Positions 22,344-33,556 are shown, counted from the first letter of the stretch. The stretch: DNA of 64,000 nt from Okapia johnstoni (GCA_024291935.2 CM044321.1:66458985-66522984), one strand, 5' to 3'. Made by a program: numbers and translations. The notes: generated by a model from the letters alone, not told the origin.

Positions 22344-22935
22344 ATTACTTGCTTTGACCCCAAAACTGCTCTAAAAGTAAGAACTTAGATTTTAAAAACA
22401 GTAATGAATAGGGCCAAAGCTCAATTTGTAAGCAGGAAGTTATGAAATATTTTGTCCAGACTGTCTCTGAGGTCTTCGTAATAGTTCATGTCTCCCACCC
22501 ATCCTTCCTTGAAATTCTTGGCTCTCTGTGCCACGCCATTCTCCACCTCACTCTCTAACAGCACCTTCTTTGTCCGTAGCCACCACTGCTGCTGCTTCCT
22601 TTCGCAGACCTGCTGTACGCACACCCCTCCGGTGTTCTCTTCAGTCATCTTTCTCAGCAAACCCACTCTCAGTTTTCAATTATAAAGACTTAAATGCACA
22701 CAGCCCCCACATCACCATTCAGTTCCAAACTATCACCAGAATCCACCACCAAATGCCTGCCAAACGCCTCTCCTAGGACGCCTCCTGGCACCTGGAACTT
22801 GTCATGTCTCAACTTCATTACCTGATTTTTAAATCTAGCATCTATTCTGCCAAGATGAGCATGGTTCTCTCTGACTCCCAGGTTTGAAGCCACTTTTGAT
22901 TACACCTTCTCTCTGGATCTCAGGAAACATATACA
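22344..22935. other. Single-copy DNA
   Basis: No repeat or gene identified. Short overlapping open frames on both strands at 22420-22890 have no recognisable domain. Confidence 0.5.
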
Positions 22936-23119
22936 CACTCTTACATGCAAAATAGATAACCAAACAGGACCTACTGTAGAGCACAGGGAACTGCACCCAA
23001 TACTTTGTAATAAGCTATAAGAGGAAAAAATATGAAAAGGAATAGATAGATACATAGATACAAATATATGTTTGAATCACTGTGCTGTACACCTGAAAGT
23101 AACACAACATTGTAAACCA

Positions 23120-23169
<50 letters not shown>

Positions 23170-23392
23170 TCTCTCAGTCTTGTCCGGCTCTGTGCGACCG
23201 CATGGACTGTAGCCCCCCAGGCTCCTCCGTCCACGGGATTCTCCAGGCAAGAATCCTGGAGTGGGTTTTCATTTCCTCCTCCAGGGGATCTTCCCAACCC
23301 AGGGATCCAACCTGGGTTTCCTGCATTATAGACAGATTCTTTACCATCTGAGCCACCGGAGAAATCAACTATACTTCAATTTAGAAAAACAA
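22936..23392 (+). mobile_element. Ruminant L1 3' terminus, split by SINE
   Basis: CCAAACAGGACCTACTGTAG, AGAGCACAGGGAACTGCACC and CACTGTGCTGTACACCTGAA form the L1 3' end. After the SINE at 23123-23361 the L1 terminus resumes as AAATCAACTATACTTCAATT and the A-rich tail. Confidence 0.88.
23123..23361 (-). mobile_element. Bov-tA SINE with (TG)n at its 3' side
   Basis: A TG run of about 42 bases (23124-23165) is followed by antisense Bov-tA, from GTCTCTCAGTCTTGTCCGGC to CTGAGCCACCGG. A 9-bp duplication AAAYCAACT flanks both (23114-23122, 23362-23370), so the dinucleotide run belongs to the insertion and marks expansion of the SINE tail. Confidence 0.92.
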
Positions 23393-23687
23393 TGGCCCTG
23401 TTTAGGTTTCTTAACCCATTTTTCTCTTCACACACTGGTTATTCAACCCTAGCATTTCTAACAACTGCTTGCCTTCAAGCCTCCACTTTATGGTCTCACT
23501 CAGTCACTGTCCCCTGTGTCAAGGTGCCGGCATTCACTGCCACCAGCCTATTTAATCTAATTCTTTTCTGTTGGTTTCAACTTTCTCAACTCAGAACATG
23601 TGAGATAATACATCCCTGCTGTTAACTGTGAACTTTATTGCCTTTAAAAATATACATTATGTACACATCAGAAAGTTGTCCACCCAT
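23393..23687. other. Single-copy DNA
   Basis: Nothing recognisable between the L1 tail and the next SINE. Confidence 0.4.
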
Positions 23688-23697
23688 CATTCTAAAG

Positions 23698-23836
23698 ATG
23701 GAGAAGGAAATGGCAACCCACTCCTGTGTTCTTGCCTGGAGAATCCCAGAGACGGCAGAGCCTGGTGGGCTGCTGTCTATGGGGTTACACAGAGTTGGAC
23801 ACGACTGACGCGACTTAGCAGCAGCAGCAGCAGCAG
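23698..23836 (+). mobile_element. Bov-A SINE with CAG-repeat tail
   Basis: GGAGAAGGAAATGGCAACCC to GCGACTTAGCAGCAGCAGCA. A perfect 10-bp duplication CATTCTAAAG lies on both sides (23688-23697, 23837-23846), proving a single insertion including the (GCA)n tail. The intact duplication suggests it is young. Confidence 0.95.
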
Positions 23837-23846
23837 CATTCTAAAG

Positions 23847-25499
23847 AAAAGGCCTTTTGTTGGTGGGGGGGTGGGGCAGAGGTTGGTTTTTTGACAAATA
23901 ACTTGAGGATCTAGGACACTTCTATACTGAAAATCTAAATTCCAGTTCAAAGACCTTGTCCTCCAAGCATTTATCCTTTGAATGAGCTACTGATCTCTCA
24001 GCTAGCATCACTTTATGAATGTGTGAATTTTATGTATTTCCTCATCATCTTTCTGTTAGTTTGCTGCTTAAAATACAATTATTATTTTATTTTTAATGTA
24101 TGTATAAATGCACACCAAAAAAGGCATGCACACTAAAATGGCATTAGTAACTATCTATGACTTGTTTATTCTTTTTATTTTTTACTTTAAACTTTTCCTA
24201 TTCAGGTAAGTGTGGCTCATCAGATCCAAAGAAAATTATAAAAATCCAAGACATGGCATTGGAAGACATTAAGTTTCTACAGGCTGCCAAGTACAGATTC
24301 AGTTTTAATGATACCTCTTAGGTTCTGACATAGGATGATTCTTAAACATGTGTTCCTTGAGGACAGATCAAGGAAAAAGAAATCTCTTTATCTCACTGCA
24401 CATACTGGCTATCAAGCTCCAGTGCCCCCCAGGTTATCAGGCCACATGCAATATAGACACCATGCTCTGTCAGCGAGACCCCCCCTACTCCCAGTCCTCT
24501 TGGGTTCATCTGTCATGTGAGCCATCCCTACAATAAAAACAAGTCACTCATCTCTACTGGGTGATGAAGTCCCCACTAGAATTTTGAAATACTTTGCCAG
24601 GCTTCAGTAAATCTGTTGGCAATTCCCAGTTTCACACATTTCAATTTTAGACATTTGGAAGATAGCAAGTCATTGGCCCTTCTCTCTAAGAAGAAAGAGA
24701 AATCCATAGGCAGGTGGTGCTGACTTGCTCAGAGTTCTAGCAGCAGCACCAATGAGGCATGGAGAACAGGGCTTGGAGCCTAGATGTGATCCATGCTCTA
24801 AACGAAGCTAGAATGATGCTCTGATTCATTTCAGCATCTCCCAGCCCTGGGCAGCCCCAGTACAATTATCTGTTAAAAGTATTTCTGTCATGTTCCCCCC
24901 ATAGCTCGTTTAGTTCTACCCAGTCCTGTGAGGCTCTATGAGTCATTCTCTTTTCCAGGTTCCTGTAAGAACATTCCTAATTGTGTGTCTTATATTTGGG
25001 TACATGGAACAGTGTCCCCAGTCAATCCCAAATAACAGTTGCTCCAAAATGCATGCCTGCAGCTCACTGTCCTGGGGACTGGCCATGTCATCTGTAAGTA
25101 TCATATTCAACCCTCTCTGTTACCTATGAACACCTGGGCCTCCCTTCAGACCAGCATCCAGGTGCCCAGGTTCTTCCCACCAGCATTTCAGCTTTCTGAT
25201 TTATCCACCTGGGCCTTGACAGGGAAGGGAAGGAGCCGGGCAGTGGACAGACTGCCGCCGCCTCACCTTTCCATCCATTCCAGGTTCCCAGTTACTCCTG
25301 GTCTGACCTTCTGAGTGCCCCTTGGCTGTGGCAGCTTGAAATTTGCCACCTCCAGGTCATGCTCACCATCCTCCTCCTGCTTATGTAACACACACACACA
25401 TACACACACACATGCACAAATGCAGACTTCAGAACATTATTTCACAGGAGGTGTATAAAACCACGGGGTTGGAAAGACCTTATCCAGACTATTCTCCAG
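23847..25499. other. Single-copy DNA, with a CA-rich run
   Basis: No gene found in about 1.65 kb. An impure (CA)n run lies at 25388-25415. Open frames at 24335-24536 and 24938-25314 carry no motif. Confidence 0.5.
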
Positions 25500-25625
25500 C
25501 CTTTTTTCACTCACTCATTCACTCATTCATTTACTCATCCACTCTTCATTCATTCAGCCATACAGTCACTGAACAAAATTGTTCTACATGGTACCAGGCC
25601 CTGAGGGATCAAAAGCACTAAAACC
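25500..25625 (-). repeat. L2-type tail, antisense (weak)
   Basis: An ACTC/ATTC-rich run (CACTCACTCATTCACTCATT at 25509) followed by ACTGAACAAAATTG and CATGGTACCAGGCCCTGAGG resembles the antisense end of L2. Could also be simple repeat plus unique DNA. Confidence 0.45.
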
Positions 25626-25798
25626 AAGATCCTTAATACAGTAGATTATCTGATTTCTCAGTTTGTTTGGTTTGGAGCACAGCATGCACTCTCCCTTTTG
25701 CGGAAAGTAGCTCCTAAGTTATTTTTGGTGGGGATGGTGGGGCGGAGGAACCGCTTGTCTCCCGTTCATGGCTTACAGAGTTTTGAGGGGGCTGATAA

Positions 25799-27126
25799 TG
25801 GACTGGAAAAGGACAGTTTTCATTCCAATCCCAAAGAAAGGCAATGCCAAAGAATGTTCAAACTACTGCACAATTGCACTGTCTCACATACTAGCAAAGT
25901 AATGCTCAAAATTCTCTAAGCCAGGCTTCAACAGTATGTGAACCGTGAACTTCCAGATGTTCAAGATGGGTTTAGAAAAGCAGAGGAACCAGAGGTCAAA
26001 TTGCCAACATCCATTGGATCACAGAAAAAGCAAGAGAGTTCCAGAAAAAACATCTACTTCTGCTTTATTGACTATGCCAAAGCCTTTGACTGTGTGGATC
26101 ACAACACACTGTGGAAAATTCTTAAAGAGATGGGAATACCAGACCACCTGACCTGCATCCTGTTTGCATGTCAAGAAGCAACAGTTAGAAGTGGACATGG
26201 AACAACAGACTGGTTCCAAACTGGGAAAGGATACGTCAAGGCTGTATATTGTCACCCTGCTTATTTAACTTATATGCAGAGTACATCATGAAAAATGCTG
26301 GGCTGGATGAAGCACAAGCTGGAATCAAGATTGCCAGGAGAAATATCAATAACCTCAGATATGCAGATGACACCATCCTTATGGCAGAAAATGAACAAGA
26401 ACTAAAGAGCCACTTGATAAAAGTGAAAGAGGAGAGTGAAAAAGTTGGCTGAAAACTCAACATTCAGAAAACTAAGATCATGGCATCTGGTCCCATCACT
26501 TCATGGCCAATAGATGGGGAAAAATGGAAACAGTGACAGACTTTATTGTCTTTGGCTCCAAAATCACTGCAGATGGTGACTGCAGCCATGAAATTAAAAG
26601 ACACTTGCTCCTTGGAAGGAAAGCTATGACTAACCTAGACAGTCTATTAAAAAGCAGAGACATTACTTTGCCGACAAAGGTCCATCTAGTCAAAGCTGTG
26701 GTTTTTCCAGTAGTCATGTATGGATGTGAGATTTGGACTATAAAGAAAGCTGAGCACCGAAGAATTGATGCTTTTGAACTGTGGTGTTGGAGAGGACTCT
26801 TGAGAGTCCCTTGGACTGATAGTATCCAAAAGGCAATCAATCCTGTCATTGGACTCCAATCCTTTGGCCACCTGATGCAAAAGAACTGATTTCCTGATAT
26901 ACAATCCTTTTGGCCACCCCTCTGACTCATTTGAGCCACTGATGCTGGGAAAGATTGAAGGTGGGAGGAGAAGGGGACAACAGAGGATGAGATGGTTGGA
27001 TGGCAACACCAATTCGATGGACATGAGTATGAGCAAGCTCCAGGAGTTGGTGATGGAGAGGGAGGCCTGGAGAGCTGCAGTCCATGGGGTTGCAAAGAGT
27101 TGGACACAACTGAGCGACTGAACTGA
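25799..27126 (+). mobile_element. BovB, sense, with internal rearrangement
   Basis: BovB from ACTGGAAAAGGACAGTTTTC to the GAGCGACTGAACTGA terminus. YADD is present near 26360, but stops and shifts break the frame. Near 26818-26935 the order is disturbed: a piece normally lying between the NQSIL-type block and the GGCCACCTGATG block is gone, and the CAATCCTTTTGGCCACC text occurs twice with new sequence between. The 3' ~190 bp is regular. Confidence 0.93.
25938..26889 (+). pseudogene. BovB reverse-transcriptase remnant
   Basis: Three open stretches of 117, 67 and 128 codons (25938-26291, 26249-26452, 26503-26889) in different frames cover the BovB reverse transcriptase from the fingers domain to the thumb. 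The middle part holds an intact RYADD. The last ends where the local rearrangement begins. Not translatable as one protein. Confidence 0.8.
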
Positions 27127-27204
27127 TGACAATGCCTAACGCTTAGGTAGGTACAGACAGACAATCAGGAAGCTCTGACCAGCCAGAGACACAGTGATTG
27201 GTCA

Positions 27205-27325
27205 AGGGCAGTGCTTCTCAAACATTCTGGCCTCAAGACTTTCTTACAGTCTTAAACATTATGGAAGATCCCAAGAGCTTTTGATTATCTGAGTTATATT
27301 TATAAATATTTACTGTATTTGATAA
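27205..27325. mobile_element. hAT-like relic (weak)
   Basis: GCTTCTCAAACATTCTGGCC and AAGAGCTTTTGATTATCTGA followed by GTTATATTTATAAATATTTA resemble an old non-autonomous hAT element. Too short and diverged to name. Confidence 0.35.
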
Positions 27326-27333
27326 TTAAAATG

Positions 27334-27396
27334 TTCAGTCACTCAGTCGTGTCCGACTCTTTGTGACCTCATGGACTGCAGCATGCCAGGCTTCCC
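27334..27396 (-). mobile_element. BovB 3' terminal stub
   Basis: Only about 63 bp of antisense BovB/Bov-A 3' terminus: TTCAGTCACTCAGTCGTGTC to GCATGCCAGGCTTCCC. A severely 5'-truncated insertion. Confidence 0.8.
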
Positions 27397-27440
27397 AAAA
27401 TGAGGAAACTTTGAAATGCTTATGTGTTTATTGTACCGAC

Positions 27441-27618
27441 CCCATAGTCCTTTGGATGGAGTAGCCACAGGGCAGGGGTGGTGGCCATGCATGGACTCAG
27501 CAACCTGGCCTTCCTCTGACAAAACTGATCTGACTCTTACCAGCCCAAAACCAGGCTGTTGGACCCATGTGTGGCCTCCACCCCTGCCCTGTGGCTACTC
27601 CATTCACATGACTATTGG
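27441..27618. repeat. Long inverted repeat (68-bp arms, 42-nt loop)
   Basis: The left arm 27441-27508 pairs with the right arm 27551-27618 without gaps. By hand count 56 of 68 positions are complementary, with a perfect 26-bp core (27456-27481 with 27578-27603). It is not part of any BovB, SINE or L1 I recognise. It could be a palindromic DNA-transposon relic or, if transcribed, a long RNA hairpin. Confidence 0.88.
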
Positions 27619-27782
27619 TTCAGTAAAATAAACAAATAAGTATTTTAAAATTTGTTTTGCCAACATGCCAAATCCCATGGTGGCACCTCCTTAAAGGAGA
27701 CAACCAACCAGACATTGGTGGGAGGATAACTATATGGCGCTTCTTCAATGGGGTGCGATTCCTCTTGACAGAACTAACGTAT

Positions 27783-28045
27783 TCTTTTTTAAAAAAAATT
27801 CATACCATCATAATTAATTTTTTTAATTGGAGTATAATTGCTTTACAATGTCATGTTAGTTTCTGCTGTAGTACAACAATGTGTATTGGCTATCCATATA
27901 CATACGTCCCCTCTCTCTTGAGCCTCTCTCCCACTTCCCCCCATCCCACCCCTTTAGATCATCGCAGAGCACTGAGCTGAGCTCCCCGTGCTTTACAGCA
28001 GCTTCCCGCTAGCCATCTATGTTACTCATGGCAGTGTAGAACTGA
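27783..28045 (-). mobile_element. Ruminant L1 3' UTR, antisense
   Basis: An A/T-rich start, TTGGAGTATAATTGCTTTAC, ACAATGTGTATTGGCTATCC, CCACTTCCCCCCATCCCACC and GCAGCTTCCCGCTAGCCATC. This is the antisense 3' part of the L1 type found in cattle and relatives. Confidence 0.85.
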
Positions 28046-28442
28046 CATATTCCTAATATGAATTTATCTTCTTTACTCCTAGGGCCCCAGCCAGCACTGC
28101 TATCTAAAGGCTCCAGAGAGCCTGATTCACATTCTCACAGTCGTCATAACACTGCTGCCTACAAAACAAATGTCAGCAGCCACACTTTATAGAAAGGAAA
28201 TGTGATGGAAAACACCCAACCAGGGAACCCTGTGGTCTCTCACATATCACATCACTCAGAAGCTGCTGACCTAACAGAGGGACAAAATTATCTGCTGGAG
28301 GAAGAGCTGAACAGTCAGCTAGGATGCAGTGTATCCTGCAGGACACAGTAGACTTGCTAAATCAGTGACCAATGGATGATGATATGTCCCCAGTAGGAAA
28401 AACAAAGGCATGGATCCAGAAACCAAGGGATGTGAGCAGGAT
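28046..28442. other. Single-copy DNA
   Basis: No feature recognised. Confidence 0.45.
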
Positions 28443-28652
28443 TGTTTAGTCGCTAAGTTATGCCTGCCTCTTTTGCGACCCCATGTACTATAGCCCACCA
28501 GCTCTTCTGTCCATGGGATTAGAATACATCAGGCAAGAATACTGGAGTGGGTAGCCATTTCCTTCTCCAGGGGAATCTTCCCAACCCAGGAGTTGAATCC
28601 GCGTCTCCTGCTTTCAGGTGGATTCTTTACCACTGAGCCACCTGGGACACCT
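28443..28652 (-). mobile_element. Bov-tA SINE, antisense
   Basis: GTTTAGTCGCTAAGTTATGC to GAGCCACCTGGGACACC; the tRNA-like head is at the right. Moderately diverged. Confidence 0.92.
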
Positions 28653-29786
28653 CATGAGCCAGGCTAGCTCCACTTGTTACCACATGGGAAAGCTCTGCTT
28701 TTTATCCCTGCATCTCTGAGCTCTGCAGGTTAACAGGTTCTGGCTTTTGAAGTGGGATAAACCTGCTAGTGAACACAGCAAGAGTCTCACGGAACTTTCA
28801 ACCATGTCTGCCATCTGGGAATTTGGACCTGATGCCAAGGGACCAACAGGCAATGAGAAGACCTCCATCACATCCTTGGTGCAGTAGGGGCTGGGAATTA
28901 GGATTTGGAGGACTTTAGAATGTAAAGGGTGATGGAAGCAGTGGCCTTGGATTAAAAAACAAACAGAAAGAAAAGGACAAGAGAGAAAATTATCCATTTG
29001 TCTTCAAAATCCATTCAGTAAGAGGATGGCAATACTTTCTTTCTGATGATGGTTCCCCTCTTTAGAGCTTACATCCCTCACAAGGTAATAGAATTATTTC
29101 TTCTCTGGTTCTTTCATAAAACATTTTGCTTCCTCGATGATAGTAAACCCCCGTCAATCTTTTAGGAAAAAATAATCTCTGACCCCTTTACTTTCTTCCT
29201 TAGCAAGATCAAAATTTTATTTTACGAAACATACCTAGATAAGTTAAAAATTAATTCCAGGAGATGACTTCAGAATTCCTGGAATCAGTGAAGCTCAACA
29301 GGCATGAGCACTGCCTGAGTAGCCCTTTTTTTTTTTTTCCAGTCCATGTTCAGTCAACAACAAGCACAGATGGTGAGTTTTTCCCAGACCCATGTTTTGA
29401 AGAATGCTTGCAAGATTTTATTACTTCAAAGTGGAAAAAGAGTGAGGATTATGTGTCCCCTTAAAGAATAAAACCAAGCATCTTAAGTAGAAACAAACCC
29501 CCTGTTTGTATTTGTCTGAATGTATTATAGGCGATGCGCAGGTAAGGGTCAATGTGTCACCACAGAGTGGACAAAATGCTGAGCCAGAGGCCAGGATTCA
29601 CCCCAGCACATGCCCCAGGCGTGATCCTGGCTGGGTCAGTCCTCTCCATGTTAGTCGCTAACTGAAAATTGAAAGGATTAAGCTAAATGACAGCGGTGTT
29701 CTCTTGAAGTCAAGAAATTCTGTGTTATGATGTGTTTCCTAATGATTCCATGTTTCCAAGTAGGCTTCCCCACCCAACAGTAAATT
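28653..29786. other. Single-copy DNA with a candidate exon
   Basis: No repeat identified. At 29327-29342 a tract of fourteen T's followed by CCAG looks like a splice acceptor. At 29373 GTGAGT after GATG looks like a splice donor. The 30 bases between, or the longer open frame to a TAA at 29462 followed by AATAAA near 29467, could be an exon; nothing else in the window supports a gene. Confidence 0.35.
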
Positions 29787-29796
29787 CTCAGGGCAG

Positions 29797-29919
29797 GGAC
29801 TTCCCTGGCGGTCTAGTAGTTAAAACTCCAGGCTTCCACTGCAGGGGACGCTGGTTCGATCCCTGGTCAGGGAACTATTAATAAGATCCCACATACACAT
29901 GTTTCAGCCAAAAAATATC
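29797..29919 (+). mobile_element. CHR-2 SINE with target duplication
   Basis: GGACTTCCCTGGCGGTCTAG, GCTGGTTCGATCCCTGGTCA (B box) and GGGAACTATTAATAAGATCC. Perfect 10-bp duplication CTCAGGGCAG at 29787-29796 and 29920-29929. Confidence 0.92.
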
Positions 29920-29987
29920 CTCAGGGCAGACACATGGAACTGATTTCTCTTTTCCCACCCACATAGCACAATATACATTTATCTCTG

Positions 29988-30180
29988 ACAGTGGCTCTCA
30001 AACTTTGCTGGGCTGAAGAACCACCTAAAGTGACTTATAATGTCCTCAAGTTGTTGATGCCTCAACCTTCTGTCCATGTGTTTGGGTTTGGTCTGGAATG
30101 AGGCTCAAGAATTTGCATTTGTGACACGTTTCCCAGGTGTTTCTAATGCAGGTGGCCCACCATCACATTCGAGATTATCT
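29988..30180 (+). mobile_element. MER5A-like hAT element
   Basis: CAGTGGCTCTCAAACTTTGC, GAGGCTCAAGAATTTGCATT and CCCAGGTGTTTCTAATGCAG are typical MER5A blocks (CAGTGGTTCTCAAACTT… AATTTGCATTTCTAACAAG…CAGGTGATGCTGATGC). Confidence 0.75.
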
Positions 30181-31021
30181 ACTGCACACAGTGGGTACAA
30201 AATACATATTGCTGAATGACTAACAAATCTGATATCTGTCATTTTCTTGATTCTAGGTCATGGTTTATTTTCTGTGTGTGCTTCTTCAAGACTGCTGCCT
30301 TTTAAAGCTTTAAAAAGCATTTCCTTATGATGAATATGTGATGATGATGATGATGATTTGAATTGGGATATGATTCTGATTTGTTCTAATTTGCTGTTCC
30401 AGATTTTCTTATATTATCAAGTACTAGAAAATAAAATGAATTTTCAATAGCTAAATAGCATCATTTTCCCTCATCTTTCATTCTCTAAAACTCTGACAAG
30501 TCAGACAAGTACATTTTAAAGAAACGTTAGTATTTGTTCATTTAGTTTTATTTCAAGTGACATTTCAGCAAAAATGTGATAATATAAAATGATTTAATTT
30601 ATCTGATGTTTTCATAATTAAGTTACAAAAATTATTCCCTCTTGCCTTTAAATGATTGGGGAATTTTTTAGATTTGTTTTTGCTTTTTTAAAAACTCAGT
30701 CTTGAGAGTACTCTCCAATGTAAAATTTTGTAGTGCTTCCTTTGACCATTTTTAAAATTAAAAAATATAACTTGTAAATCAGTGTTGAGATTTTCATAGC
30801 ATTAGAATATTCTGCATGAAAATGAAATAAAGTCATGATGGGAGCAGGACGGAGGGTGGAAACCCCGCCGGAGACAGGTGCCAGTTGTCCCAGTGTGAGG
30901 CATAAGCCAAACCTGTGTTATCACGGGAGCTTCATACGGCCTCTGGCTTTCAGTCTTGGCCTTCATTCATTCTCTACCCTGGAGCCAGAGAAGCCTTTTA
31001 AAACCTAAATCTGCCGTCACT
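30181..31021. other. AT-rich single-copy DNA with (ATG)n
   Basis: A short (TGA/ATG)n run at 30338-30358. Otherwise AT-rich with no gene or repeat recognised. Confidence 0.5.
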
Positions 31022-31407
31022 TCTGTTACAGACTGAATCATGCTCCTTACCCCTAATTCCTCTGTTGAAGCCCCAACCTCCAGGACCTTAGAATATGACT
31101 GTATTTGGAATCAGGGCCTTTAAAGAGGAGATTAATGTAAAATGAGATCATAAGGGTGGACCCTAGTCTGATATGACTGGTGTCCCTATAAGAAAAGGCC
31201 GTGGGACACAGACACACACGGAGGAAAGACTATGTGAGAACAGAGGGAGAAGACAGCCATCTCCAAGCCAAGCAGAGGGACCCTGGGAGAAACCCTGTTG
31301 ACAACCTGATCTCAGGGTTGTAGCCTCCAGAACCATGAGAAAATCAATTTCCACTGTTTAAGCCACTAGGTCTGCAGTATTTAGCCATGGCAGCCGGAGC
31401 AGACTAG
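31022..31407 (+). mobile_element. MLT1 solitary LTR (ERVL-MaLR)
   Basis: Starts TTACAGACTGAATCATGCTC, then TTGAAGCCCCAACCTCCAGG, CTGATATGACTGGTGTCCCT, AGACAGCCATCTCCAAGCCA and TTTAAGCCACTAGGTCTGCA, ending near GGAGCAGACTAGA. Single LTR, no internal retroviral genes. Confidence 0.88.
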
Positions 31408-32434
31408 AGAACCGAGAATCTCTCTCTCTCTCACTTTCACCCACTGCTGGTGTTTGGGAAATAGGTGAGTCAGAGTTTACCGTGGAAAGGGGAACTAGTT
31501 AGCAGCTCTAGTTAAAGGAGGAGTTCCATCAATGGCTGAAGGCTGACCCTAGGAACAACTCACCTCTATCGGCAAGATGATCTTCAGTTGCCAGAACTAT
31601 CAATTACTGATGCCACTTCACTCCTGACACAGACACTAAACACTCCATTGGCTCTTAGCTGGGCAACAGGAGGTCCTACATTCACCCTGACCTTGACTTT
31701 GACACTACTTCCTATGACCTCTTCTCCTGTATAAGTCAAGGTTCCCCAAAATTCCCCAACCCTTCTGGCCAGTTGCTCTCCCAGCCCGACCCCTTCCTAC
31801 CAACCCCGTAGAAAACAGTTATTCTTGTGAACGTGTCATTATTCTCAAACCTGGCGAAGCATGACAATCACATGAACCATTTTAAGAGCAACATTCCTGG
31901 GCTCCAGCCCCAAAGATTCCGAAGTTCACCTGGAGAGAAAGCATGGTCTGTTGCAACCTGTTCTTCAGAGATAAGCCATACTCTCTTGGCCTCTCTGTGT
32001 TAGAGTAAATTTATTTGAGCTCTTAAACTAGCTTAACTATTCTCCAAACAGTGGCCTGGGGATATATGAAACTTGATAAACACCGTGTAAGGTCCTAGCT
32101 GTAAGAAAACAACTAGCATTTATGTCGTTCCTCATAGTTGACACATACCTTCTTAGCCCTGCTCTAGTTTGCTTCTCCTGACCCTTTGAAGGCAGGAGAC
32201 AGAGCCTAGCCACAAGGCCTTAGCACCAGCAAGGACACTGGGATGAGTTCCTTACTTGGGCTTCATGTTAGGAATGGCAATTGTTGAGCCATAGCTCAAA
32301 CCCCTAAGGGCACAGAGCAGAAGCATGTCACTCTCTAGCATCCACAGCCCTTCTCTCTGCCATTACAACCACTACCTAGTGCTTTCTGAATTACAAGTGG
32401 AAGCTGGGGCAAAACTGATGTGGCCTAATAGACA
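31408..32434. other. Single-copy DNA with MER5-like trace
   Basis: No gene. About 31840-31955 (CTCAAACCTGGCGAAGCATG, CATTCCTGGGCTCCAGCCCC) looks like a diverged MER5 fragment. Confidence 0.5.
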
Positions 32435-32545
32435 TGCATTTAATAATCATTTCTTGAACATCACCTGAGTGCCGGGCTCTCATCTAGAAGCTGGGTAACA
32501 CGGCAGCAGCAAGCACATCAGGGCCCCAACCACACAGTACACTTG
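32435..32545 (-). repeat. L2 fragment, antisense
   Basis: ATTTAATAATCATTTCTTGA, GTGCCGGGCTCTCATCTAGA and CACGGCAGCAGCAAGCACAT follow the L2 antisense 3' text (TATTTATTGAGCACCTACTATGTGCCAGGC type). Confidence 0.6.
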
Positions 32546-32809
32546 CTGATGAAGGGCAGAGCCCATGGTCACTGCCCCTTTCAGAGAAGGCAGATCGGAT
32601 GCCTAAATTCATGGTAATGAACTGGATACTATGAACATCTCTGTCTGAAAAGCAATTCTTTAAATAGGTTATCTTTAAACTAATACACAAAATATACATT
32701 TCCACTAAAATCACATGAACAGAAACATTTTTAAAGCATGGTTTTACTACTGCTTTATAACCCTAGAGGAAAAGATAAAAGACAAAAAGTCTCAAGGGGA
32801 TGTTTTTCT

Positions 32810-32975
32810 AGATCACTTGTCACTTGCGTGCTTTGTGCAAACCACTTCACCTCTTCCTGCTTCAGTCTCCTTACCTGCAAGATAAGAACTACAACAGCAC
32901 CTGTCCCAAGGTTATTGGAAAGAACAATGAGCTAACACCCCCGAAGCACTCAGGACAGTGTTGGACATACAACAT
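32810..32975 (+). repeat. MIR SINE, sense
   Basis: GCTTTGTGCAAACCACTTCA, TCTTCCTGCTTCAGTCTCCT, ACCTGCAAGATAAGAACTAC and ACTCAGGACAGTGTTGGACA follow the MIR core (…AAGTTACTTAACCTCTCTG…CTCATCTGTAAAATGG…). Confidence 0.75.
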
Positions 32976-33540
32976 GCCAACCTGAAAACTCTTGTCATTT
33001 CCATGAAAGTCGTGTTCGGAAGGCCTTTCTCTTTGCCTCTTAATGCTGGATTTTATTTTATCTTCTCCTTCTTGTGTCCTCTTAGGTTGCCTTTCTGCCT
33101 TTCCTGAGATTCACAATCACTCCCAATTTAATATCCACCATGAATTTAATTAAAGTTCTGTTAGTGTCTACCTCTTCTAGACCATTAATGAGGCTGTTGG
33201 ATAAAATGTAATAAAGGTCCCTCGAGCAGCCCAGCAGACATTGCTATTAATCATTGTTTATGTCTCCACAGCCTGTGTTCATACTTCAGGGCCATTTCCA
33301 AACCAGTTGGATAAACTCACCTAATATGACTTTGTTTTGTTTTCTTTTAAACAGTGTCAAGTACCTTTTAAAAGCCATGGTACATAGTGGCGCTGAGTGG
33401 GGACGTGCCCTCTCCCCATACTGGCACTTCTGGGGTGGATCTGAGCATCTGTGGGCAGCGATGCCCCCTCCTCCATATTCTCCTCCATCACTAATCCCCC
33501 TCTCCCACACACAAATGAAAATCTCTCCAAATCCATGGCT
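32976..33540. other. Single-copy DNA
   Basis: No repeat seen. Opposed open frames at 33254-33583 and 33286-33662 overlap each other and a SINE; they carry no motif. Confidence 0.45.
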
Positions 33541-33556
33541 AGAAATTCTGTCCTTG

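Noticed and set aside
23127..23351. Open frame starting with a Cys-Val repeat
   Set aside because: Translation of the TG run and a SINE; artefact.
31022..31407. Possible provirus around the MLT1 LTR
   Set aside because: No internal retroviral sequence or partner LTR nearby; a solitary LTR.
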